NCBI RefSeq assembly: GCF_014042015.1
Contig: NZ_CP059493.1
Location: 1,612,001 to 1,676,000 of the forward strand
From: Actinotalea sp. JY-7876
Lineage (GTDB): Bacteria; Actinomycetota; Actinomycetes; Actinomycetales; Cellulomonadaceae
Reading direction: 5' to 3'
DNA length: 64,000 nucleotides
Below are positions 21,790 to 30,735 of this stretch, one piece after another; within the stretch, counting starts at the first letter, position 1; each line of letters starts with the position of its first letter. Below the pieces are notes generated by a model. That model was not told the DNA's origin. It was given only the letters and a program-made list of their open reading frames with translations, and made no database searches. Made by a program: the position numbers and the translations under genes.

Positions 21790-23379
21790 ATGACCGACCA
21801 GCACCGCGACGACGTCGTGCCCGACGCCGCACCCCCCGCCGAGCCCGCAGCCCTTCCCGAGGGCGCCGACGAGTACGGCGAGTACGACGGCGACCTCGAC
21901 GCCCCCGCGCTCGTCGCGCCCGACGCCTCGGTGCCGCAGACGCCCGAGGAGCTCGCGCGCGAGCAGGCGCTGCGCGCCGGCCTCGACGACTTCGAGCTGG
22001 CCGAGGAGGACCTCGCCCTGCTCGACGGCCAGGGCGAGGGCGACGGCACCGCGACGCCGGCGGGCCCGCTGCCCGTGCTCGCCGTCGTCGGCCGGCCCAA
22101 CGTCGGCAAGTCGACCCTGGTCAACCGCATCCTGGGCCGCCGCGAGGCGGTCGTGGAGGACAAGCCCGGCGTCACGCGCGACCGGGTGAGCTACCCGGCG
22201 GAGTGGGCCGGCACGGACTTCACGCTCGTCGACACCGGCGGCTGGGAGGTCGACGTCGCGGGGATCCACGCGCGCGTCGCCGAGCAGGCCGAGATCGCGA
22301 TCGACCTGGCCGACGTCGTCATCTTCGTCGTCGACGCGACCGTGGGTGCGACGTCGACGGACGAGCAGGTCGTGCGGCTGCTGCGCAAGGCCGGCAAGCC
22401 CGTGGTCCTGGCCGCGAACAAGGTCGACGGCCCGCGCGGCGAGTCCGACGCGGCCGAGCTGTGGAGCCTCGGCCTGGGCGAGCCGCACCCGATCTCCGCG
22501 CTGCACGGGCGGGGGATGGGCGACCTGCTCGACGCCGCCGTCGACCTGCTGCCCGAGGTCTCCGCCAAGGGCTCGGCGCGACCGGGCGGGCCGCGCCGCG
22601 TCGCGCTCGTCGGGCGCCCCAACGTCGGCAAGTCGAGCCTGCTGAACAAGCTGCTCGGCGAGGACCGCGTCGTCGTCGACGCCGAGGCGGGCACGACGCG
22701 CGACCCGGTGGACGAGCTCGTCGAGCTCGGCGGCAAGACCTGGTGGTTCGTCGACACCGCGGGCATCCGTCGTCGCGTGCACCAGACCACCGGCGCCGAC
22801 TTCTACGCCTCGCTGCGCACGCAGGCCGCGATCGAGAAGGCCGAGGTCGCCGTCGTCCTGGTCGACGCGAGCACCAAGATGACCGAGCAGGACACGCGCG
22901 TCATCTCGCAGGTCGTCGACGCGGGCCGCGCGCTGGTCATCGCGTACAACAAGTGGGACCTCATGGACGAGGACCGCCGTCCGTACCTGGAGCGCGAGAT
23001 CGAGCAGGACCTCGTGCAGGTGCAGTGGGCCCCGCGCGTGAACCTGTCCGCCCGGACCGGGTGGCACCGCGACCGGCTCGTGCCGGCGATCGAGAAGTCC
23101 CTGGCGTCGTGGGACATGCGCATCCCCACGGGGCGGCTCAACGCCTTCCTCGGCGAGCTCGTCGCCGCGCACCCGCACCCGCTGCGTGGCGGCAAGCAGC
23201 CGCGCATCCTGTTCGCCACGCAGGCGGACACGCGCCCGCCGCGCTTCGTCATCTTCGCCACGGGCTTCCTCGAGGCGGGCTACCGCCGGTTCATCGAGCG
23301 GCGCCTGCGCGAGACGTTCGGCTTCGAGGGCTCGCCGATCTCCATCTCGGTGCGGGTGCGGGAGAAGCGCAAGCGGTGA
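21790..23379 (+). CDS. der: Ribosome-associated GTPase Der (EngA)
   Basis: 529 aa with two GTPase domains in tandem, each with GRPNVGKS[TS], and a C-terminal KH-like domain. Needed for 50S ribosome assembly. An acidic, low-complexity N-terminal extension of about 95 residues precedes the first GTPase domain, as in other actinobacterial Der proteins. GTGA overlap with the next gene. Confidence 0.95.
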   Translation: MTDQHRDDVVPDAAPPAEPAALPEGADEYGEYDGDLDAPALVAPDASVPQTPEELAREQALRAGLDDFELAEEDLALLDGQGEGDGTATPAGPLPVLAVVGRPNVGKSTLVNRILGRREAVVEDKPGVTRDRVSYPAEWAGTDFTLVDTGGWEVDVAGIHARVAEQAEIAIDLADVVIFVVDATVGATSTDEQVVRLLRKAGKPVVLAANKVDGPRGESDAAELWSLGLGEPHPISALHGRGMGDLLDAAVDLLPEVSAKGSARPGGPRRVALVGRPNVGKSSLLNKLLGEDRVVVDAEAGTTRDPVDELVELGGKTWWFVDTAGIRRRVHQTTGADFYASLRTQAAIEKAEVAVVLVDASTKMTEQDTRVISQVVDAGRALVIAYNKWDLMDEDRRPYLEREIEQDLVQVQWAPRVNLSARTGWHRDRLVPAIEKSLASWDMRIPTGRLNAFLGELVAAHPHPLRGGKQPRILFATQADTRPPRFVIFATGFLEAGYRRFIERRLRETFGFEGSPISISVRVREKRKR

Positions 23380-24467
23380 CCGGGACGCGGGCGCCAGCCG
23401 CGCGCGCGGGCCGGGAGACGACCGCCGCGCGCGGCCCGGTGCTGCGCCTCGGCCTGCCCCGCGACCCCGCGGCGACGTCGCACCTGACGACGTTCGTCGT
23501 CGCGACCGTCGCGGCGGTGCTGCTCACGCGCGGGTTCCTGGCCGCCACGGGCTACCCGCAGATCGGCGGGGGCGGCCTGCACGTGGCGCACGTGCTGTGG
23601 GGCGGCCTGCTGATGGCGCTCGCCTTCGTGCTGCTGCTGTCGTTCGCCGGCCCGGTCGTGCGCCCCGTGGGTGCGCTCGTCGGCGGCGTCGGCTTCGGCC
23701 TGTTCGTCGACGAGATCGGCAAGTTCGTCACGTCCGACAACGACTACTTCTACGAACCGACGGCGGCGCTGATCTACGGCACGGTCGTGGTGCTCGTGCT
23801 GCTGGGCGAGATGCTGCACGGCCGGCGCGAGCACCACCCCGCGGAGTACCTCGCGGCGGCCGCGGACCAGGCGGTCGCCGGGCTCGCGGGCGGCTTCACG
23901 CCGAGCGCCCGGGCGGAGGCCAAGGACCTGCTGGAGCGCGCCGGGCCGGTGCGGGGCGCCGCCGAGGTCGCTGCCGTGCTCGACGTGGTGGACGACGACG
24001 AGCACGAGCTGCCCAACCCCGTGGGCGCGGCGAGCCGTGCCGTCGTGCGCACCATGCGCCGGCTCGTCACCGCGCGCTGGGTGCCGTGGGTGACCGTCGG
24101 GGTGCTGGTGCTCACGTCCCTGGTCACGGTCGGCCGTGGGCTGGCGGCCTGGTGGGGTGGCGCGGACGTGCTCTGGTGGGTGCTCGCAGGGCTGCTCCTC
24201 AGCGCGGCGGCCTCGACGGCGTTGGCCGTCGCGGGGCTCGTCGTGGTGCGCCGCGACCGCCTGGCCGGCTACCTGCTCTTCCGCCGCGCCGTCCTGGTGA
24301 GCCTGCTGTTCACGCAGGTGTTCCTCTTCCGGATCCAGGAGTGGACCGCGACCGCTGGCGTGCTCGTGGACCTCGTGGTGCTGGGCCTGGTCGCCGCGGA
24401 GCTCAATCAGATCAGCGAGGCGCGGCGCCACCGGAGCGAGCGCGCTGGGGAGCGGTCGGGCGGCTGA
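23376..24467 (+). CDS. Polytopic membrane protein of unknown function
   Basis: 363 aa. About eight hydrophobic segments: four in the N-terminal half (residues ~38-150), a soluble, acidic middle (~155-230), then four more (~235-345). [21 protein letters not shown] loop between helices is the most distinctive part. No enzyme motif recognised. Translationally coupled to der through GTGA, though a shared function is not implied. The basic tail is probably cytoplasmic. Confidence 0.8.
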   Translation: MTGTRAPAARAGRETTAARGPVLRLGLPRDPAATSHLTTFVVATVAAVLLTRGFLAATGYPQIGGGGLHVAHVLWGGLLMALAFVLLLSFAGPVVRPVGALVGGVGFGLFVDEIGKFVTSDNDYFYEPTAALIYGTVVVLVLLGEMLHGRREHHPAEYLAAAADQAVAGLAGGFTPSARAEAKDLLERAGPVRGAAEVAAVLDVVDDDEHELPNPVGAASRAVVRTMRRLVTARWVPWVTVGVLVLTSLVTVGRGLAAWWGGADVLWWVLAGLLLSAAASTALAVAGLVVVRRDRLAGYLLFRRAVLVSLLFTQVFLFRIQEWTATAGVLVDLVVLGLVAAELNQISEARRHRSERAGERSGG

Positions 24468-24512
24468 CGGCCAGCCGGCCCGCAGTGCCACGAGCGGCGC
24501 GCGGGCGGCGGA

Positions 24513-25025
24513 TCAGCAGGGCGCGGGGTTCGAGCAGCGGTAGCGCCCGTCGTCGAGCACATCGACCACGTAGCTGCGGCCGGCGGCCGGCTCGCCGTCG
24601 AGGTCGTCACGGTCCACGGACCAGACCTCCACCTGCTGCGGCATCCAGCCGCACACCGTGTCGGGCTCGACGGCGATGCGCAGGCGCACGGTCCGGTCGT
24701 TCTCGTCCACCACGAGCTGGCTGACCTCGGTGCACTGCCCGTAGGACGCGATGAGGAGGGCGACCTCGTCCAGGTCCGCCTCCTCGACGGGCGCGGTGTC
24801 GAGCGTGAAGGCTTCGGGGAGCGCGTCGAGGAAGGCGTCGCGGTCGGCGTCCGAGGTGAGCAGCCGCGGCTTGCGTGCGTCGATGTCGACCACGGCGTCG
24901 TCGTCGGCCTCGGACCACCCCACGACGAGGTCGCCGATCTCGCGCCGGTCGTCGAGTCCGGGGCCGGGGGCTGCGCACCCCGCGCACAGGAGGACCACGG
25001 CGAGGGCTCCGGCGGTGCGTCGCAC
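24513..25025 (-). CDS. Predicted lipoprotein, function unknown
   Basis: 170 aa. Type II signal peptide with lipobox LCAGC (Cys17). The mature part has four further cysteines (in GQCTE, DTVCGWMPQ, YRCSNPAPC), suggesting disulfides in a cell-surface protein. Divergent from the DUF4262 gene. No family recognised. Confidence 0.75.
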   Translation of the reverse strand: MRRTAGALAVVLLCAGCAAPGPGLDDRREIGDLVVGWSEADDDAVVDIDARKPRLLTSDADRDAFLDALPEAFTLDTAPVEEADLDEVALLIASYGQCTEVSQLVVDENDRTVRLRIAVEPDTVCGWMPQQVEVWSVDRDDLDGEPAAGRSYVVDVLDDGRYRCSNPAPC

Positions 25026-25132
25026 GTGGCCTCCGCGGCTCGGGGAGAGGGGCGGGTCCGACCGTAGCGCTCCGGTCGTGTCGGCGCCCGGTCGTAGCGT
25101 CGCGGCCAGGACACGACGAGAGGGGTGGCGCG

Positions 25133-25657
25133 ATGTGCGTGGAGTGTGACGAGGCGGCGTGGGGCGAGGGACCGCGGTGGGGCGACGAGTGGTCCTGGTT
25201 CGACGAGGAGGCGCGGCGGCCGCGCGGCGCCCGGTACCTGGAGGAGATCGCCGAGACGGGCTGGGCGGTGTGCACGGTCCCGGGCGACGGCCTCGAGCTG
25301 CCGTACGGCTACACGGTGGGGCTGACCCGCTACCACGGGCACCCGGAGGTGATGGTCAGCGGGGTCGACTCGTGCGGGGCCATGGAGTACCTCGACCGTG
25401 TCGGGGCGCGGGTGCGCGCGGGGGAGCGGTTCGGCTTCGGCGACGAGGTGGAGCTCGGCGCGGAGCGGGGCGTGTTCCTCGCGGTCGACCAGCCCGAGCG
25501 CCTGGACATCGCCCAGGCGGTCTACGGCCACCCGGAGACGAGCGTGGTGCCGGCGCTCCAGCTCGTGGTCTCCGACGACGCCGGCCGGTGGCCGTGGGAG
25601 CGCGGCTGGCAGGGCTGGGCGCAGGTGCTCTACGGGACGCCGCGGGCGGTCGGCTGA
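25133..25657 (+). CDS. DUF4262 domain protein
   Basis: 174 aa. The LPYGYTVGLTRYHGHPEVMV segment and the VYGHPETSVVPALQLVVSD segment match the DUF4262 family, whose function is not known. Chosen start MCVECDEAAW follows GAGGGG. Last gene before the tRNA and the integrated island. Confidence 0.8.
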   Translation: MCVECDEAAWGEGPRWGDEWSWFDEEARRPRGARYLEEIAETGWAVCTVPGDGLELPYGYTVGLTRYHGHPEVMVSGVDSCGAMEYLDRVGARVRAGERFGFGDEVELGAERGVFLAVDQPERLDIAQAVYGHPETSVVPALQLVVSDDAGRWPWERGWQGWAQVLYGTPRAVG

Positions 25658-25740
25658 CGTCTGGGTGCGTGGAGTGGTCCCCGGTGGGGCCGAGGCTGCG
25701 ATAGAGTTCTCCAGGCCCTCCGGCGTAGCCGGTCGGCCAT

Positions 25741-25817
<77 letters not shown>

Positions 25818-25830
25818 TGTTAATGCTGGT

Positions 25831-25866
25831 CAGAGGCCCGCACCGCTTCGGCGGGGCGGGCCTCTG
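25831..25866 (+). terminator. Island-borne terminator of tRNA-Pro
   Basis: An 11-bp perfect stem continues after one mismatch as CCGC-TTCG-GCGG, a TTCG tetraloop hairpin. It lies 16 bases after the tRNA and just inside attL, so it came with the island and replaces the original terminator now beyond attR. Confidence 0.75.
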
Positions 25867-25871
25867 TGCGT

Positions 25872-25899
25872 CCGGTAGGCCTATCGGTAGGCCTAAGTA
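25872..25899. promoter_or_regulatory. Possible integrase arm-type sites, left
   Basis: Two copies of GTAGGCCTA at 25876-25884 and 25887-25895; the second continues into AAGTA. The right end (43122-43158) has the related elements CCGGTAGGC and GCCTAAGTA in the same orientation. Matching motifs on both sides of the att core suit accessory integrase binding sites. Confidence 0.5.
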
Positions 25900-26146
25900 C
25901 GCCCTGGACGAACAGGGACGGCGACGTAGGCAGTTGGATGTCCGGTGGATGCATGAATGAGAACCGCCTGGGTGCGCCACTCCGGCGGCGAGTAACGCCA
26001 CCAGGCACAGATGTGCTGGCTGCCCGGCGGTCATGTGCGCGGAAGATCAGCGCGAGCTCGTACCGGCGATGGTCCGGTGCACTGACGGGGAGGCGTCGCG
26101 TGCGCGACAACGCGCAGCTCGGCGCCCTCCGAGGCGCCGGGGGCGC

Positions 26147-26647
26147 TCAGTTCGGTGTGGGTGGTGGCACATCAACCGTCACCAGGACGCTCCACCACTC
26201 GTCGCCGACCGCCGCATCGGCCTGGATCTGCAGACGCTGTTGCGAGACATCGTTCAGCTCAAGTTGCCAGGTCGCGCGATCGAATGGCTTAAGGGCAACA
26301 CCGTTGTGCACCGGTGCGAAGGCCTCGTGGTGCGGCGATCGACTCGACGTGTCTATGCCCAACTGGCCCGACGAGAACTGCACGTCCACCGGCGCGTCCA
26401 GCAAGCGCACCCGCAACTCCGTCAGCGCCGGCGAGGTCTCCAGTCGCAGACACAATCGGGCGTAGGGGGCCGCGTGCTTCAGCCGCTCCACCTCCCCGCT
26501 GATGCGTGGCACCACCTCGTCGTGACGGCGGGCTTCCTCCAGCGCGAGCGTTCCTGACGCGGCTTTCGCCTGTCGGCGGGTGTACCAGGCCGCAGCCACG
26601 GCCACAGCTAGGGCGAGAAGCGAGATCACGAGCGCCGCGATGGTCAC
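26147..26647 (-). CDS. Small membrane-anchored protein, unknown
   Basis: 166 aa. One N-terminal membrane helix (residues 2-22), a short charged linker, then a ~130-residue soluble domain rich in beta-prone segments ending in PPPTPN. No family recognised. First gene inside the island and points toward attL. Confidence 0.65.
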   Translation of the reverse strand: MTIAALVISLLALAVAVAAAWYTRRQAKAASGTLALEEARRHDEVVPRISGEVERLKHAAPYARLCLRLETSPALTELRVRLLDAPVDVQFSSGQLGIDTSSRSPHHEAFAPVHNGVALKPFDRATWQLELNDVSQQRLQIQADAAVGDEWWSVLVTVDVPPPTPN

Positions 26648-26802
26648 ATGTGGATCATCCCGCCCACTTCGGTCGCCGCGCCCCGATTCGCGGAGAGACG
26701 CACCTCCGGCGGCGCCCTACTCCTTCAAGGGATCACTCCGTAGAGGGGCGTCCGTGTCGAACCGCACCCGCTGGGCAGCCGCCCTGCCGTGCCTTCGGCT
26801 CT

Positions 26803-27189
26803 ATGCCGAATCAGGAAGCCAAGCGCGGGGACGTCTACCGGGTCCACCGGTCGGCGACCGTCGAACAGGACGACCTCCGTGCTGCGCATCCGATGGTGTG
26901 CGTGGCTGAGCAGCCGAGGGACCCTGCAGCCTGGAAGGGTATGGCGCGGGTTTCGACGGGAGCCCAGCCAGAGGACCTGGAGAGCCCTCAGCGCGCCGAC
27001 CTGCCATTCACGAAGGATGGGCACTGGACGTACCGTTACCTCCGCGCGGTGAAGAAGTCGCTAACTGGGGACCCTGGACTCTGCCCGTTCCAGGTCACCC
27101 TGCCCGAGCCTTTGAGGACGGAAGTTCTCGACCACTACAAGAACCGGCCTCGCGCGGACGGCACCACTAGGAAGATGGGTTCACACTGA
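26803..27189 (+). CDS. Possible PemK/MazF-like toxin-type protein
   Basis: 128 aa. The N-terminal KRGDVYRV, a buried strand HPMVCVA and the MARVST strand resemble the beta-barrel start of the PemK/MazF family of mRNA interferases. The C-terminal half (WTYRYLRAVKKSL onward) is not typical. No obvious antitoxin gene lies upstream in the usual place. Start ATG 26803 is the first good one; the open frame runs further upstream without family sequence. Call is tentative. Confidence 0.45.
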   Translation: MPNQEAKRGDVYRVHRSATVEQDDLRAAHPMVCVAEQPRDPAAWKGMARVSTGAQPEDLESPQRADLPFTKDGHWTYRYLRAVKKSLTGDPGLCPFQVTLPEPLRTEVLDHYKNRPRADGTTRKMGSH

Positions 27190-27261
27190 ACCGGATGGCC
27201 GGATACTCCCTGACCGAAGCACCTGCCGGCGTCGTGAACCCGGAGGTCTGGACCAAACGGC

Positions 27262-27759
27262 GTGCCCGACAGGGTCGCTGCGGGGGACTTGTGGTTGCTG
27301 TCGTGGGACGGAATCGGCTTGGGCCTTGGCGTGATCTCCGCACACATGCGTGACTACGTCCTGATGTGGCCAGTGACGCTTCCGTCCGAGCCGAGCCACT
27401 CTCCAGCTCTGTTGACCGAGGACAGCCCGCTCGGCGTGCCCGTGAGCATCTGGCCCACCCGCGAGACGGGCGTCGGTGACGCGTTGCTGCACCGCCGCCT
27501 GGGCCGGCTGCTCACACCCCGCCTCATGGTCGCGATCGAGGACGCGCTCGACGAGGACGAGAGCCCTCCACTACCGATCGCGGCTCCTCCGTCGGACCCG
27601 GCCCAGCAGCGCGCCCAGGACGAGGAGATGATCGACCGTTGGGAGGCGATCTGCCTGATGCAGTGGCCAGCGCCGACGGCGACGGACCTCAGGCTTGATC
27701 GTGAGGCTGCCGGCCGCCACGGCCTGACGCCAACCCGCCTGAGCCAGTGCTCGAGGTAG
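27262..27759 (+). CDS. N-terminal part of a split HTH-containing protein
   Basis: 165 aa from a GTG. It opens with GDLWLLSWDG, a strand pattern like that of PemK-like proteins, and closes with HGLTPTRLSQ. That is the first half of an XRE-type helix-turn-helix, after which this frame ends within three codons. The second half of the HTH (LEVDAGEAVALQLGEVPLAP) reads in the -1 frame, from 27747. One missing G near 27747 (CAG-GTG-CTC) would join the two into a ~267-aa protein. The gene is therefore frameshifted, mis-sequenced, or recoded. Confidence 0.6.
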   Translation: MPDRVAAGDLWLLSWDGIGLGLGVISAHMRDYVLMWPVTLPSEPSHSPALLTEDSPLGVPVSIWPTRETGVGDALLHRRLGRLLTPRLMVAIEDALDEDESPPLPIAAPPSDPAQQRAQDEEMIDRWEAICLMQWPAPTATDLRLDREAAGRHGLTPTRLSQCSR

Positions 27760-28064
27760 ACGCTGGCGAAGCGGTCGCGCTCCAATTGGGCGAGGTCCCC
27801 CTTGCACCGGAGCAGGCGGAGGCCATCGCAGCCGACCTCGAAGTGGCAGTCACCGAGCTCGTTTCGCCGACGCGCGTAACGGCCACGACCGCCCTCCTGG
27901 ACCCGGTGTGGAAGAGCGACGTTCTACGGGTAGCGGCTTCTCGTGCCATCGGCGAGGCATCGGCCCGTGACCTCGTTGCCACGGAGTTCGCGCTCGCCGC
28001 GCGGTCGTCGAACTCTCCGGCCGACTTGGTCCGCGCGGCGTTCGCTCGCCTTCTGTGCGAGTGA
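27747..28064 (+). CDS. C-terminal part of the split HTH-containing protein
   Basis: 105 aa. The GTG start lies within the previous reading frame (13-base overlap). The first ~25 residues complete the XRE-like helix-turn-helix begun upstream; the rest is alpha-helical and ends seven bases before the ImmA/IrrE-type gene. A HTH repressor next to an ImmA-type protease is the usual arrangement for repressors cleaved on induction. No own ribosome site is clear, which favours one original gene over two. Confidence 0.6.
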   Translation: MLEVDAGEAVALQLGEVPLAPEQAEAIAADLEVAVTELVSPTRVTATTALLDPVWKSDVLRVAASRAIGEASARDLVATEFALAARSSNSPADLVRAAFARLLCE

Positions 28065-28071
28065 GGCTGCG

Positions 28072-29109
28072 ATGGCCCGCGACCTCCGAGATATGGCGGC
28101 TCGCCACGCACATCGGGAGATCGCCGACGCGCTGCTCGACCTCGAGGCTGGCCGGCGCGTTTATGACTTCGCTCGGCTGGCGGACGACCCTGCAGAAGAG
28201 CTAGGCATCGTCGGTGAGGTTGAAGTCCACTTCGACACCGTGACGCCCGGAGACTGTGGCGTCTCCGGCTACTACCGGCACGACGGGCCGCGCGGCCCGC
28301 AGATTGTCGTGCACCCGTCGGGCGTGTCAACCCGTGACAACTTCACGATCCTGCACGAGTTCGCCCACCACTTGCAGCGCACCCACCTTGCCTGGGCGGA
28401 CGTGTGGGTCACGATGGGGGAACGCGAGGCCCGACTGCTCAACGAGGGCACCGCCGATGCCGTTGCCGCCGAAATCCTCATCCCTGGCGACCAGGCAGCT
28501 TTCTCGGCTTCGGATGTCACCGCCGCGGATCTCGCGCAGGCACATCTGGCGCACCCGTCCGTGTCGCGTTCGGCTGTCGGCTATCGGGCGCTGAGCGACG
28601 CACAGCCTGCGGACAACCTCGCCGTTGCGGTCCTCGATCTGGATGGGTGCGTGGTATTCGCCAGGTCCGTGGGAACCGTCATGGCGCCGCGTCGTGGGGC
28701 CGTGCAGGAAGCCCTCGCAGCGCTGGTAACCCGAGCCACCGAGGGGTCCGGGCAGGTGTCCGGGACGCTGCTCCCTGGCCTTGAGGCAGGGTCCGGGTAT
28801 ATCCAGGACGGCTTGGCCGCGTCGCTGGCACTCGATGCCAATGGCGAGTACGCGTTCGCCGTAGTCAGGCCACTGCATCGGTACGTTGCACCGCGCTGGT
28901 CCAAGGAGCAGCGCGAGTGCTCGAGTCCTGCATGCGAGCACGTGTTCGAGACCGACGACCAGACCAGCTGGTGTCGCCGCTGCCACGCGCCGCTCTGCCC
29001 GGAGTGCGGTGCCTGTGCCTGCGAGGCACAACGGGCGGTGTGCAGCGCGTGCGGGTTGACACTCAGCAACGCTGAGGAGTCCGATCCGAGTCGTCATGAG
29101 TGCTGGTGA
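28072..29109 (+). CDS. ImmA/IrrE-family metallopeptidase with C-terminal zinc-ribbon tail
   Basis: 345 aa. The zinc protease motif HEFAH is at residues 95-99 (TILHEFAHHLQ), and the downstream acidic ligand is in NEGTADAVAAE. The last ~50 residues have nine or more cysteines in CxxC-type spacing, an extra zinc-binding module unusual for ImmA. Family members cleave repressors to switch on mobile elements or stress genes. The likely substrate is the HTH protein encoded just upstream. Confidence 0.85.
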   Translation: MARDLRDMAARHAHREIADALLDLEAGRRVYDFARLADDPAEELGIVGEVEVHFDTVTPGDCGVSGYYRHDGPRGPQIVVHPSGVSTRDNFTILHEFAHHLQRTHLAWADVWVTMGEREARLLNEGTADAVAAEILIPGDQAAFSASDVTAADLAQAHLAHPSVSRSAVGYRALSDAQPADNLAVAVLDLDGCVVFARSVGTVMAPRRGAVQEALAALVTRATEGSGQVSGTLLPGLEAGSGYIQDGLAASLALDANGEYAFAVVRPLHRYVAPRWSKEQRECSSPACEHVFETDDQTSWCRRCHAPLCPECGACACEAQRAVCSACGLTLSNAEESDPSRHECW

Positions 29110-29466
29110 CGTCTAGGACGGACAGGGTGAGATGACAAGGCGACGGCGCCTTGGCCGGGGTCATACAGTTGTTCGGGTGGAAGACCTGGCGGCGTTCCTA
29201 CGTACCCAGCCGCTGGGAGACCCACGTCCGAGTGGAAGTCAGCTGAACTCCCGCTCGAGGACGCGATGATGGGGGCAACACCCCACCTAGAAGGTCTGAA
29301 ACCACGAACGTCACTTCTCTTGGCAGTTGAGTACGCATAGTGTCGACTGTGCGGACAGCAGCCGCACCTTTTCCGCACAGGAGAGTCCCTTTTACACATG
29401 CCAGCAGACCGCTGCCGCAGCGGAACTCGCCGCCGCGGCGAGCCTGCAAGAAGGGGACGGAGCCGC
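29110..29466. promoter_or_regulatory. Leader of the three-gene nuclease operon
   Basis: No gene seen. It has a perfect 9-bp inverted repeat (29347-29355 and 29372-29380, 16-base spacer), suited to an operator or attenuator for the operon starting at 29467. A shorter CCGCTG/CAGCGG stem lies at 29409-29423. Confidence 0.4.
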
Positions 29467-30735
29467 GTGACAACGGACGACGCACTCCTGGGACGGCTGA
29501 GCCTTCCGGTCGCTCCCGGTGCACCGGCGACGGTGGTCTGCAAGCACCCCGCGCTGCGCCTCGCCGTCGTCGAGCGTGACTCGGTCGGACACCTGAGCGA
29601 CGAGTGGGACGTCGCCGGCGTCTACCTCCTTCTCGGCCCCGTCGCCGCGGACGGGACATACGAGGCCTACGTGGGCAAGGCTGCGCTGCAGGGCCTACGG
29701 AGCCGGCTGAAGGGCCCGGACCACAGGAACAAGGTCCACTGGACCCGGGCGCTCCTGGTGGCGCGCGACGCAAGCGAAGCCTTCCACTCCGCCGAGGTCG
29801 GATGGCTCGAGGGCCGGCTCTGGGACCTGCTGAAGAACGCCCCCGCCGCGACCCTCATCAACAAGCCCCAGCCCAAGGACGAAACGCTCCACCCGTCAGA
29901 GCGCGCCTTCCTCGAGGCATGCGTCGGTCCGGTCGCCGGCCTGCTACGGGTGCTCGGCGCGTCCCCGGACACACTCGACCAGCTATCAGCGAAGCCCACC
30001 AGGAAGCGCCGCCGCTACGACGAGACCGTCTCCGACCTCATCGACGCCAAGCTCCTGTCGATTGGAGGTGGCCTGCATCCGATGGAGACGAAGTTCACGA
30101 CGGTGGCGACGGTGCTCGGCGACGGCTCGCTCGAGATCGGCAACGCCAACTACAAGGCGGTGTCGGAGGCTGCCACCGTCGTCGCAGGGTCCAATCGCAA
30201 TGGTTGGGACTTCTGGGGGGTTCCTTCAGGGTCTGGATCGCTCGTGTCGCTAGCTTCGCTGCGGAACCGCCTTCAGGACAACGCGAAGTCGACCTCCACC
30301 GCGCCGGCATCGGCACCGGCAGCACAGAAGCTGCCGTCGCTCGAGAGAACAACCGTCGGCACGGAGAAGCGCGCCAAGAAGGCCGCAGCGAGGCGGCAGC
30401 GGTCGTCCGGGGAGACGACCACCTCGCTGGCTGACATGGTGGCTGACGGGTTCTTGAGCCCCCCGGCGCCGGTACGGGCGACATTCCGCGGCGTGTCGTT
30501 CGAGGCCGTCGTCGACCCCCAGGGTGCCGTTGTCCTCGGCGGCCGTTCCTACACGCCCTCGGGTGCCGGAAGGGCTGCGAAGACCTCCGTCGCGGGCGCC
30601 GACGCCAGCAAGGGCGTCCTCGCCACCGACGGGTGGATCTTCTGGAGTGCGCAGGACTCCGCTGGCGAGTGGGCCACCTTGGCGGAGCTCCGGCGCCGTT
30701 ACGTCGAGCAGCTGCCTGCGCGGGACGAATCGTGA
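29467..30735 (+). CDS. GIY-YIG nuclease with two C-terminal RAMA-like domains
   Basis: 422 aa. GIY-YIG core: GVY at 51-53, YVG at 68-70, arginines 78 and 80, Glu115 in WLEGRL and Asn132 in INKP. After a basic linker come two repeats of a ~80-residue domain. Each opens with a helix and a short strand (LIDAKLL, MVADGFL), ends in a glycine-tryptophan turn (NGWDFW, DGWIFW) and closes with LRNRL or LRRRY. This pattern matches RAMA, proposed to read modified DNA. GTG 29467 chosen for GGAG upstream; an earlier in-frame ATG is at 29398. GTGA overlap with the next gene. Confidence 0.8.
   Translation: MTTDDALLGRLSLPVAPGAPATVVCKHPALRLAVVERDSVGHLSDEWDVAGVYLLLGPVAADGTYEAYVGKAALQGLRSRLKGPDHRNKVHWTRALLVARDASEAFHSAEVGWLEGRLWDLLKNAPAATLINKPQPKDETLHPSERAFLEACVGPVAGLLRVLGASPDTLDQLSAKPTRKRRRYDETVSDLIDAKLLSIGGGLHPMETKFTTVATVLGDGSLEIGNANYKAVSEAATVVAGSNRNGWDFWGVPSGSGSLVSLASLRNRLQDNAKSTSTAPASAPAAQKLPSLERTTVGTEKRAKKAAARRQRSSGETTTSLADMVADGFLSPPAPVRATFRGVSFEAVVDPQGAVVLGGRSYTPSGAGRAAKTSVAGADASKGVLATDGWIFWSAQDSAGEWATLAELRRRYVEQLPARDES

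Larger units (their letters stand above)
25818..26146. other. Island left-end non-coding stretch
   Basis: Holds the tRNA terminator and the putative arm sites. A minus-strand open frame over the tRNA reads MTGFEPATP, a known artefact of translating tRNA-Pro genes. I see no real gene. Confidence 0.6.
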
